A program made the translations under genes and the position numbers. From Clostridium sp. chh4-2 (lineage in GTDB: Bacteria > Bacillota > Clostridia > Lachnospirales > Lachnospiraceae), in assembly GCF_002899675.1 (NCBI RefSeq), contig NZ_PKUU01000009.1, forward strand, positions 62,001 through 126,000: a DNA stretch of 64,000 bases, read 5' to 3'. Each line of letters begins with the position of its first letter. Within the stretch, counting starts at the first letter, position 1. Positions 18,200 through 27,391 of this stretch are shown piece after piece. The notes under the pieces are model-generated. The model was not told the origin of the DNA, did no database searches, and saw only the letters and a program-made list of their open reading frames with translations.

Positions 18200-19267
18200 A
18201 TGGAAAAGAATAAAGTACTTGAGATCAGAGATCTGTCCATATCCTTTCAGACATCTGCAGGGGAGGTAAATGCGATCCGCGGCGTTAAGCTGGATCTCTA
18301 CAAAGGGGAAACGCTGGCCATTGTCGGAGAGTCCGGTTCGGGAAAATCCGTAACGGTAAAAGCCATTATGGGAATCCTCAGCGGCAACGGCAAGGTGAAC
18401 AGCGGAACCATCTTTTATACCAGCCAGAACGGCGGCGAGGAAGTCCGTGAGGATCTTTTAAAGCTTTCCAAGAAGGAGATGCGCCGCCGCATTAACGGAA
18501 AGAAGATCGCCATGGTGTTCCAGGATCCCATGACATCCTTAAATCCTACGATGACCATCGGCATGCAGATTATGGAAGGCATGATGTATCACTATAAGAC
18601 GCCCAAGCAGGAAGCTTATAAAAAAGCTTTGAAGCTGCTTGAACTGGTTGGAATCACACAGCCGGAAAAGAGAATGAAAAACTATCCTCACCAGTTATCC
18701 GGCGGCATGAGACAGCGTGTGGTTATCGCCATCGCGCTGGCCTGCGACCCTGAGATTCTGATCTGCGACGAGCCGACTACTGCTTTAGACGTTACCATCC
18801 AGGCAAAGATTCTGGAACTGATTAAACGGATTCAGGAAAAAACGGGTATTTCCGTTATCTATATCACTCACGATCTTGGAGTTGTGGCTAAGGTTGCGGA
18901 TTACGTGGCCGTTATGTATGCCGGAAAAATCGTGGAAAAAGGCTTGATCGAAGAGATTTTCTATGAGCCCAAGCACCCGTACACCTGGGGACTTTTATCC
19001 GCTATGCCGGATTTGGAAACCACCGACGAGAAGCTTTACACCATTCCGGGTACGCCTCCAAACCTGGTTGAGAAGGTGGAAGGGGATGCATTTGCGGTTC
19101 GTAACGCATATGCCCTGAACATCGATTACCGTTTGGAACCGCCTATGTTTAAGGTATCGGACACCCACTACGCGGCTACATGGCTTCTCCATGAGAAGGC
19201 GCCTAAGGTTGAGATGCCTGTGGAACTGAAGCACCGTATTGAAAGAATGTTAAGGGAGGCGAAGTAA
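18200..19267 (+). CDS. oppD: Oligopeptide ABC transporter ATPase (OppD), lacking the C-terminal cysteines
   Basis: A 355-aa ATPase with Walker A GESGSGKS near 43, Q-loop [14 protein letters not shown], signature LSGGMRQR, Walker [15 protein letters not shown] and the Opp C-terminal region starting GTPPNL. That region normally reads GCxF..RC....C...PP...H..aCwL and binds an iron-sulfur cluster in characterised OppD proteins. Here it reads [27 protein letters not shown]: all four cysteines are replaced while the frame around them is kept. Nucleotide-binding motifs look intact. Confidence 0.92.
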   Translation: MEKNKVLEIRDLSISFQTSAGEVNAIRGVKLDLYKGETLAIVGESGSGKSVTVKAIMGILSGNGKVNSGTIFYTSQNGGEEVREDLLKLSKKEMRRRINGKKIAMVFQDPMTSLNPTMTIGMQIMEGMMYHYKTPKQEAYKKALKLLELVGITQPEKRMKNYPHQLSGGMRQRVVIAIALACDPEILICDEPTTALDVTIQAKILELIKRIQEKTGISVIYITHDLGVVAKVADYVAVMYAGKIVEKGLIEEIFYEPKHPYTWGLLSAMPDLETTDEKLYTIPGTPPNLVEKVEGDAFAVRNAYALNIDYRLEPPMFKVSDTHYAATWLLHEKAPKVEMPVELKHRIERMLREAK

Positions 19268-19269
19268 GT

Positions 19270-20256
19270 ATGGAAAATACAGCAGTTGACGTAAATGCTA
19301 CCACCTCCGCAGCGCATGGAGAACAAAAACCGCTGCTTGTTGTCAGCAATTTAAAGCAGTATTTCAAAGTGAGCAAAAAGTTCACGGTAAAAGCGGTGGA
19401 TGGAGTTTCGTTCCAGATTTATCCGGGAGAGACATATGGTCTTGTAGGGGAGTCGGGAAGCGGAAAATCCACCATCGGACGGTCCGTTATCCGCCTGTAT
19501 GAACCAACGGCAGGCAAATTGGATTTTAACGGAGTTGATATATCCGGCAAGCTGACGCCGGAGCAGACAAAACATCTCCGCACCAAGATGCAGATGATCT
19601 TCCAGGACCCTATGGCATGTCTGAATCCCCGTAAAAAGGTATTGGACATCATTGCCCAGGGGCTTGATATTCATCATATGTACAAGGATTCTAAGGAACG
19701 GGAGGAAAAGGTCTATAAGATTCTTGAGATGGTGGGTCTTTCGAAAGAACACGCTAACCGTTATCCTCACCAGTTTTCGGGAGGACAGAGGCAGCGTATC
19801 GGAATCGCCCGCGCCCTCATTATGGACCCGGACCTGATCATTGCGGATGAAGCCATTTCCGCATTGGACGTGTCCATTCAGGCTCAGGTGGTGAACCTGA
19901 TGAAGGAGATTCAGCGCCAGACAGGAACGGCGATCATGTTCATTGCCCACGACCTGTCCATGGTAAAATATATTTCAGACAGAATCGGTGTTTTACATCT
20001 GGGACACCTGGTTGAGACGGGAACCACGGAAGAGATCTTTTCCAATCCGGTTCATCCGTATACCATTTCCCTTCTGTCTGCCATTCCTCATCCCAACCCC
20101 AATGTTGAGAAGACGAGGACGGCGATCAGCTATGATTACAGTACCGCAGGAGTGGATTATAATGTGGGAACCCAGCATTTGATCGGCGGACAGCATTATG
20201 TTCTGGGAACAGATGAAGAAATCAAAAAATGGACTTCGGAGGCTTATCATGGCTGA
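19270..20256 (+). CDS. oppF: Oligopeptide ABC transporter ATPase (OppF)
   Basis: A 328-aa ATPase with Walker [11 protein letters not shown]-loop [15 protein letters not shown], signature [15 protein letters not shown] and Walker [15 protein letters not shown]. In the Walker B extension most OppF proteins read DEPVSALD; this one reads DEAISALD. The C-terminal tail after SAIPHPNPN lacks the usual cysteine motif, as in its partner OppD. The start follows GGGAGGCGAAGTAAGT, and the end overlaps the M42 peptidase gene by 8 bp. Confidence 0.92.
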   Translation: MENTAVDVNATTSAAHGEQKPLLVVSNLKQYFKVSKKFTVKAVDGVSFQIYPGETYGLVGESGSGKSTIGRSVIRLYEPTAGKLDFNGVDISGKLTPEQTKHLRTKMQMIFQDPMACLNPRKKVLDIIAQGLDIHHMYKDSKEREEKVYKILEMVGLSKEHANRYPHQFSGGQRQRIGIARALIMDPDLIIADEAISALDVSIQAQVVNLMKEIQRQTGTAIMFIAHDLSMVKYISDRIGVLHLGHLVETGTTEEIFSNPVHPYTISLLSAIPHPNPNVEKTRTAISYDYSTAGVDYNVGTQHLIGGQHYVLGTDEEIKKWTSEAYHG

Positions 20257-21340
20257 TATTAACATTATCAAAGATTTGTCCAATGCATTTGGACCAAGTG
20301 GATTTGAAGAGGAAGTATTAAAAGAGGTTAAGAAGCACTGTGAAGGATTGGAACTTAAAAATGACGCGATGAACAATGTTTACGCATCCATGCCCGGCAA
20401 AAAGGGCGGCCGTCCGGTATTCATGCTGGATGCCCATACGGATGAATGCGGGTTCATGGTTCAGGCGATTCAGGAGAACGGCCTTTTAAGTATCATCACG
20501 CTGGGCGGTTTTCATATGACCAGCCTTCCGGCCCATACCGTGATTGTAAGAACCGCTTCCGGAAGAAAGATCAAGGGAATTACGACCTCAAAACCGGTGC
20601 ATTTTATGACTGCCGCACAGAAAGCGGATAATTCTCTGGCAATTGAAGACATCTTGGTGGATGTGGGCGCTGTCAGCAGGGATGAAGTGGTAAATGAGCT
20701 TGGAATCCAGGTGGGCGATCCGATTATGCCGGACGTTACCTTTGAATATGACGAAGAACGCGGCCTCTGCATGGGCAAGGCCTTCGATAACCGCTTGGGC
20801 TGCATGTGCATCATCGAGACCATGCAGGCGCTGAAAGAGGAATCGGATCAGCTGGCAGTTGACGTAGTAGGCGCATTCGCTTCCCAGGAAGAGGTGGGAA
20901 TGCGCGGCGCGACCGTGACCGCCCAGCAGGTAAAACCGGATATGGCCATCGTATTCGAGGGTTCTCCGGCAGACGATTCTTACTTCCGCGTGGGAATCGC
21001 ACAATGCTGTATGCGCGGAGGCGTTCAAATCCGCCATATGGACAACAGCTATGTATCCAATCCGGTATTCATCGAGTACGCTCATGAGATCGGCAAAAAA
21101 TACGGAATCAAATACCAGGATGCGGTGCGCCGCGGCGGCAGCACAGACGCAGGAAAGATCAGCCTGACCAATCAGGCAGTTCCGGTTCTGGTTCTGGGAA
21201 TCCCTTCCAGATACGTGCACAGCCATTATAATTTCTGCTCAAAAGAGGATATTGAATCAACCGTCAAGATGGCAGTAGAGGTGATCCGGGGACTGAACCC
21301 GGAAAAAATCGCTCACATCATGCGGCAGGATTTGCTGTAA
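20249..21340 (+). CDS. M42-family metallo-aminopeptidase
   Basis: A 363-aa cytoplasmic peptidase (FrvX/glutamyl aminopeptidase family, sometimes misnamed endoglucanase). Expected metal and catalytic residues are seen in LDAHTDECGF (near 65), AFDNRLGC (near 180), SQEEVGMRG (near 214), FEGSPADD (near 235) and SRYVHSHYNF near 320. The ATG at 20249 has CGGAGG 7 bp upstream. As last gene of the opp operon it would trim imported peptides. Palindrome B begins 4 bp after its stop and may act as the 3' end. Confidence 0.9.
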   Translation: MADINIIKDLSNAFGPSGFEEEVLKEVKKHCEGLELKNDAMNNVYASMPGKKGGRPVFMLDAHTDECGFMVQAIQENGLLSIITLGGFHMTSLPAHTVIVRTASGRKIKGITTSKPVHFMTAAQKADNSLAIEDILVDVGAVSRDEVVNELGIQVGDPIMPDVTFEYDEERGLCMGKAFDNRLGCMCIIETMQALKEESDQLAVDVVGAFASQEEVGMRGATVTAQQVKPDMAIVFEGSPADDSYFRVGIAQCCMRGGVQIRHMDNSYVSNPVFIEYAHEIGKKYGIKYQDAVRRGGSTDAGKISLTNQAVPVLVLGIPSRYVHSHYNFCSKEDIESTVKMAVEVIRGLNPEKIAHIMRQDLL

Positions 21341-21485
21341 CACTAAATTGTTATTTAACGGGTGTGGCGAAAGGGTACGCCCGGAATCGGGATTCGGAGC
21401 CGGGAGACGAAGGCCGGAGGAGCCGTCCAGGCCGGGGAAGGAAGATGCAGCCAGATCGGATTCGGGATTCGCCCCTAAGAACAAC

Positions 21486-23124
21486 GAGACTGTAAATAAT
21501 TTTGTGTCCTGAGACCGATGATTTCGTTTGGTAAGAATTAGATATGTACATGAGGAAAGGCGAATTGTGTCGGTTATTCGTGTCGTTTTTACTTCCTTAC
21601 TATTCTTACTATTAGTATTACCCGATTCCTGAAACTTATACGATTTTTTTCTATTTTTTTCCATCACAAATAAGCATTCAGGATACCATTTTTTTGAATG
21701 TAATGCCTACTCTTGGCTTCTTGATTAAATAACGGGAAAATGGTAATACTCTAAATGCTAATACAGTTTAGTTTGAGGCTGGCATAGGATGTCTTTCCTG
21801 CCAGCCTCATTTCCTTTTACATATATCGTTCCAGACGTTTCTCGTATACGATCAGTAATTGACCTAATACCAGATCCCAATTCGTATAACGCTGTGTCCA
21901 CTTTTTCGTTACATTTTGACTTATTAAATACAGCATTTTTTCCAATGAACGGTCACTTGGAAACACGCTCTTCGTTTTGGTGGCCTTGCGGAATTGGCGG
22001 TTTAATCCTTCGATCACATTGGTTGTGTACATTATTCTCCGTATTTCATTTGAAAACTGGAAGAAGGCGCTTAAATCCGGCCAGTTTTCTTCCCAGTTTG
22101 AGATTGCATAAGGATATTTCTCTCCCCATTTCTCCTTTAAAGATGCCAGTGCTGCCAGGCCATTCTGTTCCGTGGATGCCTGATAGACCTTCCTGAAATC
22201 TGAGGCAAATTCCTTCCGGTCGTTATCATTGATATATTTAAAGGAATTACGCAACATATGGACAATGCAGCGCTGAACCTCAGACTGAGGAAACACCGCG
22301 TTGATCGCTTCTTTAAAGCCTGGAAGTCCATCCACACAGAAGAATAACACATCCTCAACTCCACGGTTCTTTAAGTCTGTTAACATTCCCATCCAGAACT
22401 TAGAGGTTTCATTTACCCCTACGGTTACACTCAGAAGTTCTTTATGACCGCTTACGTTTACCCCCAGGATGATATACGCAGCACGGCTGGCAATTCTGCC
22501 CTCATCCCGTACCTTGTAATGAATGCAGTCCATAAAAACAAACGGATACATCGGTTCCAATGGGCGGGATTTCCATTCCTGAAGTTCCGGAAGAATCCGG
22601 TCCGTAATCCGGCTGACCATTTCAGCAGACATTTCAATTCCATAAAGGTCCTGCAGCTGGTCATGAATGTCCCGTGTGCTCATGCCTCTGCTGTAGAGAG
22701 AGATAACCTTGCCTTCAATTTCAGACACATCCCTCTGGTATTTGGGTATGAGAACCGGCTGAAACTCGCTGTCCCTGTCCCGTGGAATTTCAACAGGGAA
22801 TTCACCAAACTGACTTTTAAGAATTTTGGTAGAATGGCCATTCCGTTTATTGGATGTGGACCGTTTCCCCTTTTGATTTTTCTTATAGCCGAGAGAAGCA
22901 TCCATCTCTGCTTCAAGAAGCTCCTGAAGAATGTCTTTAAAACTTTCCCTCATTAAATAATAGAGATCCGACACGCTCTGAATATCATTTTGTGTCAGAA
23001 TTTGTTGAACTTGTTCCTTAGCAATCGCCATAAAAAGACTCCTTTCTGGTAAAAATTGTCATATCGTAATTCTTACCAAAAAGAAGTCATTTTTTTCCAA
23101 AAACACAAAATTTGTTACATAACC
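21486..23124 (-). mobile_element. IS256-family insertion sequence, complete, 8-bp target duplication
   Basis: The element is 1,639 bp. It is flanked by the direct repeat AGAACAAC at 21478-21485 and 23125-23132, matching the 8-bp duplications usual for IS256. Imperfect terminal inverted repeats share TGTAA and TTTTGTGT in register over 23 bp, and an inner inverted pair TTGGTAAGAATTA (21528-21540, reverse complement at 23067-23079) reinforces the ends. The single transposase gene is on the minus strand. A TGAGGCTGGCA/TGCCAGCCTCA hairpin (21774-21809) lies just after its stop. Intact, so possibly active. Confidence 0.88.
21817..23031 (-). CDS. IS256-family (mutator-type) transposase
   Basis: A 404-aa DDE transposase of normal length with no frameshift. 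The catalytic acidic residues lie in FMDCIHYKVRD (about residue 168), VLFFCVDGLPGF (about 231) and NVIEGLNRQFRKATK (about 340), with the family C/H signature RCIVHMLRNS between. The start codon at 23031 has AAAGGAG upstream on the minus strand. Long antisense open frames across it are shadows. Confidence 0.95.
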   Translation of the reverse strand: MAIAKEQVQQILTQNDIQSVSDLYYLMRESFKDILQELLEAEMDASLGYKKNQKGKRSTSNKRNGHSTKILKSQFGEFPVEIPRDRDSEFQPVLIPKYQRDVSEIEGKVISLYSRGMSTRDIHDQLQDLYGIEMSAEMVSRITDRILPELQEWKSRPLEPMYPFVFMDCIHYKVRDEGRIASRAAYIILGVNVSGHKELLSVTVGVNETSKFWMGMLTDLKNRGVEDVLFFCVDGLPGFKEAINAVFPQSEVQRCIVHMLRNSFKYINDNDRKEFASDFRKVYQASTEQNGLAALASLKEKWGEKYPYAISNWEENWPDLSAFFQFSNEIRRIMYTTNVIEGLNRQFRKATKTKSVFPSDRSLEKMLYLISQNVTKKWTQRYTNWDLVLGQLLIVYEKRLERYM

Positions 23125-23458
23125 AGAACAACTAAGGCCCGTAAGGACAGAACAAGGCAGGCCGGCGCCATTCGCAGTGAACTCTTTATGACTTCGCTGC
23201 TCAAGGGCGCCTTAGAAACTGACACGGAAATCAGTTTCTACCTGCCTCGTTCTGCCCTTACGGGCCTTAGTTGTTCTAAAGGGGTTCCATACGATCCGAT
23301 CTGTCTGCATCTTCCTTCCCCGGCTCGGACGGCCCCTCCGACCTTCGTCTCCCGGCTCCGCCTCCCGATTCCGGGCTGGTTTTCGCTGGCCTGGTTAAAA
23401 ACAATTTTGGTGCGTAGGTATTTATGTAGCACTACATTTACATAGTTCGTACATAGAT

Positions 23459-23573
23459 CGTGAAGGGATTTTCAGAAACGACTTCAGGTTTTACTTTAAA
23501 CGTCAAGGCATTTCACGAAACGACTTCACTCTTTACATTAAATCATGAAGGCATTTCTGAAAATCCCTTCACG
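23459..23573. repeat. Small inverted repeat D with GAAGGCATTTC-type units
   Basis: CGTGAAGGGATTTTCAGAAA (23459-23478) is exactly inverted at 23554-23573. Inside, GAAACGACTTCA occurs twice (about 23475 and 23516), and GGCATTTC units face each other. The same unit makes the 30-bp palindrome at 25356-25385. The stretch 23408-23458 between elements B and D shows nothing recognisable. Confidence 0.75.
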
Positions 23574-23620
23574 GTTGATGTAAAAACTTACTCACTACTC
23601 CACCAAATCTTTTTTACCCT

Positions 23621-23949
23621 TAGCTAGCCAAGTAACAGCCGGAAAGAAGGGGAAGCCCAGGTGGGCGGGGGAAGTATTAAGATCAATGGGATCGTATGGA
23701 ACCCCTTAGATGTACTTAGATCCGCGAGGACAAAAAGAGACAGGTAGAAACTGAATTCCGAATCAGGTTCTAAGCGCCCCTTGAGCAGTGAAGTCATCAA
23801 GAGTTCACTGCGAATGGGCGCGGTCCTGTCTCTTTTTGTCCTCGCGGGTCTTAGTACATCTTAGGGGCGAATCCCGAATCCCATTGATCTTAATACTTCC
23901 CCCGCCCACCTGGGCTTCCCCTTCTTTCCGGCGTCTCTTAGTTAACTAA
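23621..23949. repeat. Long palindromic element C with 55-bp perfect arms
   Basis: Bases 23638-23692 are an exact reverse complement of 23878-23932, and weaker pairing extends outward to about 23621 and 23949 (TTAGCTAGCCAAG against CTTAGTTAACTAA). Inner arms (GCGAGGACAAAAAGAGACAG against CTGTCTCTTTTTGTCCTCGC) lead to a core at 23774-23820 that matches the core of element B in inverted orientation. No open frame or transposase inside. The remaining bases to 24096 hold the promoter region of the SPFH gene, with no clear hexamers. Confidence 0.88.
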
Positions 23950-24096
23950 ATAAAGATTTGCAAATCTATTTATAGTAAGAAAAAGTTCAAGACTTTCTGG
24001 GGATATTATGATAAACTAATAGCAAATTGTATTCGGGCAGGGGAGCTGTCTGTCCGGCGCATCTTAGAATGATTAAATCAGTGATTGGAGGATACT

Positions 24097-25347
24097 ATGG
24101 GAATTATTAAGGCAGTTACAAGCGCAATCGGCGGTTCACTGGCGGATCAGTGGTTGGACGTCTTCGAAGCGGGGGACATGGATTCACAGACTGTGTTTAC
24201 CAGCGGGGTGAGAATCAGAAAGGGCCAGAATACCAAGGGAACGGACAATACGGTTTCCAACGGTTCCGTTATACATGTTTACCCGAACCAGTTTATGATG
24301 CTGGTGGATGGCGGGAAGGTAGTGGATTATACGGCGGAAGAAGGCTATTACACGGTGAATAATTCAACGCTGCCGTCTTTATTTAACGGGGAATTTGGGG
24401 AAACGTTAAAAGAATCATTTAACAGAGTACGTTACGGAGGGCAGACGCCGCTTAGCCAGAAGGTGTATTTTATCAATCTTCAGGAGATAAAGGGAATTAA
24501 GTTCGGCACGCGCCATCCGATTAATTATTTTGATAATTTTTATAATGCAGAGCTGTTTTTGCGCGCTCATGGTACTTATTCGATTAAGATTACTGATCCG
24601 ATTCTGTTTTATGCAGAGGTTATTCCTAAGAATCAGAGCCGGGTGGGGATTGAATCTATCAATGAACAGTATTTGAATGAATTTTTGGAAGCACTGCAGT
24701 CATCCATTAACCAGATGTCGGCAGACGGTACCAGGATCTCGTTTGTTTCCTCTAAGGGCAGAGAATTGGGACAGTATATGGCTACCACTTTGGATGAGGA
24801 ATGGAGACGGGCCAGAGGCATGGAGATTCAGGCGGTGGGTATCGCCAGCATTTCTTATGACGAGGATTCCATGAAACTGATCAATATGCGGAATGAAGGC
24901 GCCATGCTGGGTGATCCCAATGTGCGCCAGGGATATGTGCAGGGCGCTATGGCGCGCGGAATGGAAGCGGCCGGTTCCAATGCAAACGGCGCCCTTGCCG
25001 GATTCATGGGCATGGGTATGGGAATGAATGCTGGTGGAAACTTCATGGGAGCGGCGTCGGCGGCTAATATGCAGCAGATGCAGATGCAGCAGCCATACGG
25101 CCAGCCTCAGGTTCAGCCTCAGCAGGCTCCGGCCCCAGCTCCGGCTATGGCAGGAGCGGCACCGTCTCCACAGGCGGGCGCTGCGGCTCCGGGAGAGTGG
25201 GTCTGCAGTTGCGGGAATGTGAATCATGGTAAGTTCTGCAGCGAGTGCGGAAGTCCGAAACCGGCTCCGGCGGGACCATGGACCTGCAGCTGCGGTACGG
25301 TGAACAACGGAAAATTCTGCAGCGAATGCGGCAGACCTAGGGATTAA
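24097..25347 (+). CDS. SPFH-domain protein with C-terminal zinc ribbons (YdjI type)
   Basis: A 416-aa protein. Residues 1-270 form an SPFH/band-7-like domain of the 'virion core protein' YdjI type (MGIIKAVTSAIGGSLADQWL start, then PINYFDNFYNAELFLRAHG). A Met/Gln/Ala/Pro-rich linker (about 295-365) follows, then two zinc ribbons, each CxC-x(9)-CxxC (CSCGNVNHGKFCSECG and CSCGTVNNGKFCSECG). The ATG at 24097 follows TTGGAGG. It heads a cluster of zinc-ribbon and membrane proteins; in Bacillus the relatives act in envelope stress with phage-shock-type proteins, which suggests a membrane-associated scaffold here. Confidence 0.8.
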   Translation: MGIIKAVTSAIGGSLADQWLDVFEAGDMDSQTVFTSGVRIRKGQNTKGTDNTVSNGSVIHVYPNQFMMLVDGGKVVDYTAEEGYYTVNNSTLPSLFNGEFGETLKESFNRVRYGGQTPLSQKVYFINLQEIKGIKFGTRHPINYFDNFYNAELFLRAHGTYSIKITDPILFYAEVIPKNQSRVGIESINEQYLNEFLEALQSSINQMSADGTRISFVSSKGRELGQYMATTLDEEWRRARGMEIQAVGIASISYDEDSMKLINMRNEGAMLGDPNVRQGYVQGAMARGMEAAGSNANGALAGFMGMGMGMNAGGNFMGAASAANMQQMQMQQPYGQPQVQPQQAPAPAPAMAGAAPSPQAGAAAPGEWVCSCGNVNHGKFCSECGSPKPAPAGPWTCSCGTVNNGKFCSECGRPRD

Positions 25348-25397
25348 CATTAAAAGGTGAAGGCATTTCGTGAAATGCCTTCACCCTTAACATTAAA
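25344..25397. repeat. 30-bp perfect palindrome flanked by TTAACATTAAA direct repeats
   Basis: GGTGAAGGCATTTC at 25356-25369 is mirrored, after a GT loop, by GAAATGCCTTCACC ending at 25385. TTAACATTAAA flanks it on both sides (25344-25354 and 25387-25397). No U tract follows. It lies between the SPFH and zinc-ribbon genes and shares its arm with element D. Confidence 0.75.
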
Positions 25398-25434
25398 TGA
25401 CCTGGTATATGACGTAAAAAGAGGATTAAAAACG

Positions 25435-26493
25435 ATGTCAGTTATTACATACAAGTGTCCAAACTGCGGCGGCGGCCTGGAATTTGATCCGGAAGCCCAG
25501 AATTATAAGTGCGATTACTGCCTTTCTGAATTCACTCAGGAAGAGCTGGACGAAGCTCAGAAGGCGGAAAGCGCCGAACAGATTGTAACGGAAACCGGTC
25601 CGGAGGGGGAAAGTGAATCCCGGACGGTTTTATATACCTGTCCCAGCTGCGGCGCTGAGATTGTGACAGACGAGACGACTGCGGCATCCTTTTGTTATTA
25701 CTGCCACAATCCGGTTGTGCTGGCAGGCAGGATGACAGGCGGATATCATCCGGACTTTGTGATACCATTTGCTATTGACAGGGACAAGGCGGTGGAGATA
25801 TTCACGCAATGGATTGGTAAGAAAAAATATGTTCCGAACGCATTTTTCTCCAAGGACCAGATTGAGAAAATATCCGGCGTTTATTTTCCATACTGGCTTT
25901 ACAGCTGCCAGGTAGACGGGGATATGGAGGCTGAGGGGACGAAGATTAAAACGTGGGTGATGGGCAATATCCGGTATACGGAAACCCAGAAATACCAGGT
26001 GGACAGAAGCGGGCAGATGAAAGTGGAGCATGTAACCCGTAATGCGCTGAAAAAGGCCAACAAACAGCTGGTAGAAGGCGTGCTGCCTTTTGAAATGAAG
26101 GGGCTGAAGGATTTTTCCCTCGGATATCTTTCCGGTTTTATAGCGGAAAACAGGGATATGAACAGTAAGGATTTTGAAGCGGATGTCAACACGGAAATCC
26201 GCCAGTATGCCCAGAGCAGCCTGAAAAATCAGGTGGTGGGCTATGATTCCTTAAACGTCAGGTCCTGCCGCATCAATGTGGATGACGAAAGCTGGAAGTA
26301 CGCGCTGATGCCGGTATGGACTCTGACATACAGGGATCAGGCTAAGAATAAGATCTATTATTTTGCTTGTAACGGACAGACGGGAAAGATCTGCGGGGAA
26401 CTGCCTGCGGATAAAGGCAAGCTGGCCGTTCTGTTTGCAAAGGTATTTTTCCCGATTCTGGCTGTTCTCTTGATTGCGGGGTATTTTATATGA
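25435..26493 (+). CDS. TFIIB-type zinc-ribbon membrane protein
   Basis: A 352-aa protein with two N-terminal zinc ribbons, CPNCGGG..CDYC (residues 8-30) and CPSCGAE..CYYC (about 70-90), a long middle domain, and a C-terminal membrane helix (LAVLFAKVFFPILAVLLIAGYFI). Family members in Clostridia are annotated only as TFIIB-type zinc-ribbon-containing proteins. The ATG at 25435 is chosen because AAGAGGA precedes it and the ribbon starts at once; a longer in-frame reading from 25357 runs through the palindromic repeat. It overlaps the next gene by 4 bp. Confidence 0.75.
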   Translation: MSVITYKCPNCGGGLEFDPEAQNYKCDYCLSEFTQEELDEAQKAESAEQIVTETGPEGESESRTVLYTCPSCGAEIVTDETTAASFCYYCHNPVVLAGRMTGGYHPDFVIPFAIDRDKAVEIFTQWIGKKKYVPNAFFSKDQIEKISGVYFPYWLYSCQVDGDMEAEGTKIKTWVMGNIRYTETQKYQVDRSGQMKVEHVTRNALKKANKQLVEGVLPFEMKGLKDFSLGYLSGFIAENRDMNSKDFEADVNTEIRQYAQSSLKNQVVGYDSLNVRSCRINVDDESWKYALMPVWTLTYRDQAKNKIYYFACNGQTGKICGELPADKGKLAVLFAKVFFPILAVLLIAGYFI

Positions 26494-27374
26494 TGAGTTG
26501 GAGCAAAATAAGAAAAAATATCTGTATATGGATGACAGCATTTCTCTGTTCGTTCCTTTTCATGACGGCGGTGGTAAATGCCGCTGAAAAAGCGGATGAT
26601 GGCCAAAGGGTATTCGATGATGCGGGTCTGTTTACGGATTCCCAGATATCGTCCATGGAAACGGAGATTGCAGAACTTCAGAAGAAGATGAAGATGGACG
26701 TGGTGGTGGTCACCACAAGGGATTCAGGAGGAAAGAGCGCTGTCGCTTATGCGGATGACTTTTATGATTACGGCGGCTTTGGAACCGGGAATGATTATAA
26801 CGGCCTGCTGTTTTTGATCGATATGGATAACAGAGAGCTGACCATCTCCACCAGCGGAATCATGCGCCGTTATCTGACGGATAAACGGGTGGAATCCATG
26901 CTGGACCGGATCTATGAATACGCGTCTGACGCCGATTATAAGGGATGTGTGGATCAGTTTTTGAAAGATACTTTAAAATATTACAAAAAGGGCATTCAGG
27001 CCGGGCAATATATCTATGATGTGGAAACCGGAAGGATAAGCTTTCACAGAAGCATACGCTGGTATGAATGGCTTTTGGCCTTAGGGGTCTCCCTGTTTAC
27101 GGCGTGTTCCGCCTGCCTTTCGGTTGTCAGAAAGTATGAGATGAAAAGCGAGCGGAAGCAGGCAGCTAATTTTAATCTGGCCTACAGGGCGGACTGCTGT
27201 TTCAGTTTCAGAAATCAGACCGATAATCTGGTCAATAAATTTGTGACACAGGCGATTATACCGAGAAATACTTCATCCGGCGGAGGAAGCGGAAGAAGCG
27301 GCGGATCGGGAAGAAGCAGTGTCCACAGATCTTCCAGCGGAAGAAGCCACGGCGGCGGAAGCCGGAAGTTTTAA
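26490..27374 (+). CDS. TPM-domain (YgcG-like) membrane protein
   Basis: A 294-aa protein with an N-terminal signal or anchor (MTAFLCSFLFMTAVVNAA), an extracytoplasmic TPM domain (VFDDAGLFTDSQISSMETEI, VVVTTRDSGGKSAVAYADDF, GNDYNGLLFLIDMDNRELTI), one membrane helix near 190-208, and a basic Gly/Ser-rich tail ending SGRSHGGGSRKF. That order (TPM, helix, low-complexity tail) is typical of YgcG proteins. It starts inside the stop of the zinc-ribbon gene (ATGATGA), so both are co-translated. Confidence 0.8.
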   Translation: MMSWSKIRKNICIWMTAFLCSFLFMTAVVNAAEKADDGQRVFDDAGLFTDSQISSMETEIAELQKKMKMDVVVVTTRDSGGKSAVAYADDFYDYGGFGTGNDYNGLLFLIDMDNRELTISTSGIMRRYLTDKRVESMLDRIYEYASDADYKGCVDQFLKDTLKYYKKGIQAGQYIYDVETGRISFHRSIRWYEWLLALGVSLFTACSACLSVVRKYEMKSERKQAANFNLAYRADCCFSFRNQTDNLVNKFVTQAIIPRNTSSGGGSGRSGGSGRSSVHRSSSGRSHGGGSRKF

Positions 27375-27391
27375 AGAAAGAGGGTTGCTAA

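Larger units (their letters stand above)
21345..23407. repeat. Long palindromic element B, split by an IS256-family insertion
   Basis: The outer arms pair from 21345 against 23407 (AAATTGTTATTTAACG with GGTTAAAAACAATTT), strongly from 21380-21460 against 23293-23385, then 21478-21485 plus 23133-23161 against 23241-23277. The core is 23162-23240. Removing the IS (21486-23124) and one target copy restores a continuous palindrome of about 415 bp. No coding capacity of its own. It shares core and arm modules with element C at 23621-23949. Confidence 0.85.

Noticed and set aside
20020..20182. Short plus-strand frames inside oppF
   Set aside because: They are out of frame with the clear OppF coding sequence and lack starts with ribosome binding sites.
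22444..22956. Open frame of 170 codons antisense to the transposase
   Set aside because: It is the shadow of a well-conserved transposase frame and has no ribosome binding site or family features.
23125..23949. Possible CRISPR array or phage attachment site in the repeat-rich patch
   Set aside because: The repeats are inverted arms of large palindromes, not short direct repeats with even spacers, and no cas or integrase gene is near.
25357..25434. Longer start for the TFIIB-type zinc-ribbon gene
   Set aside because: The added codons come from the 30-bp palindromic repeat, and a ribosome binding site stands before the ATG at 25435.
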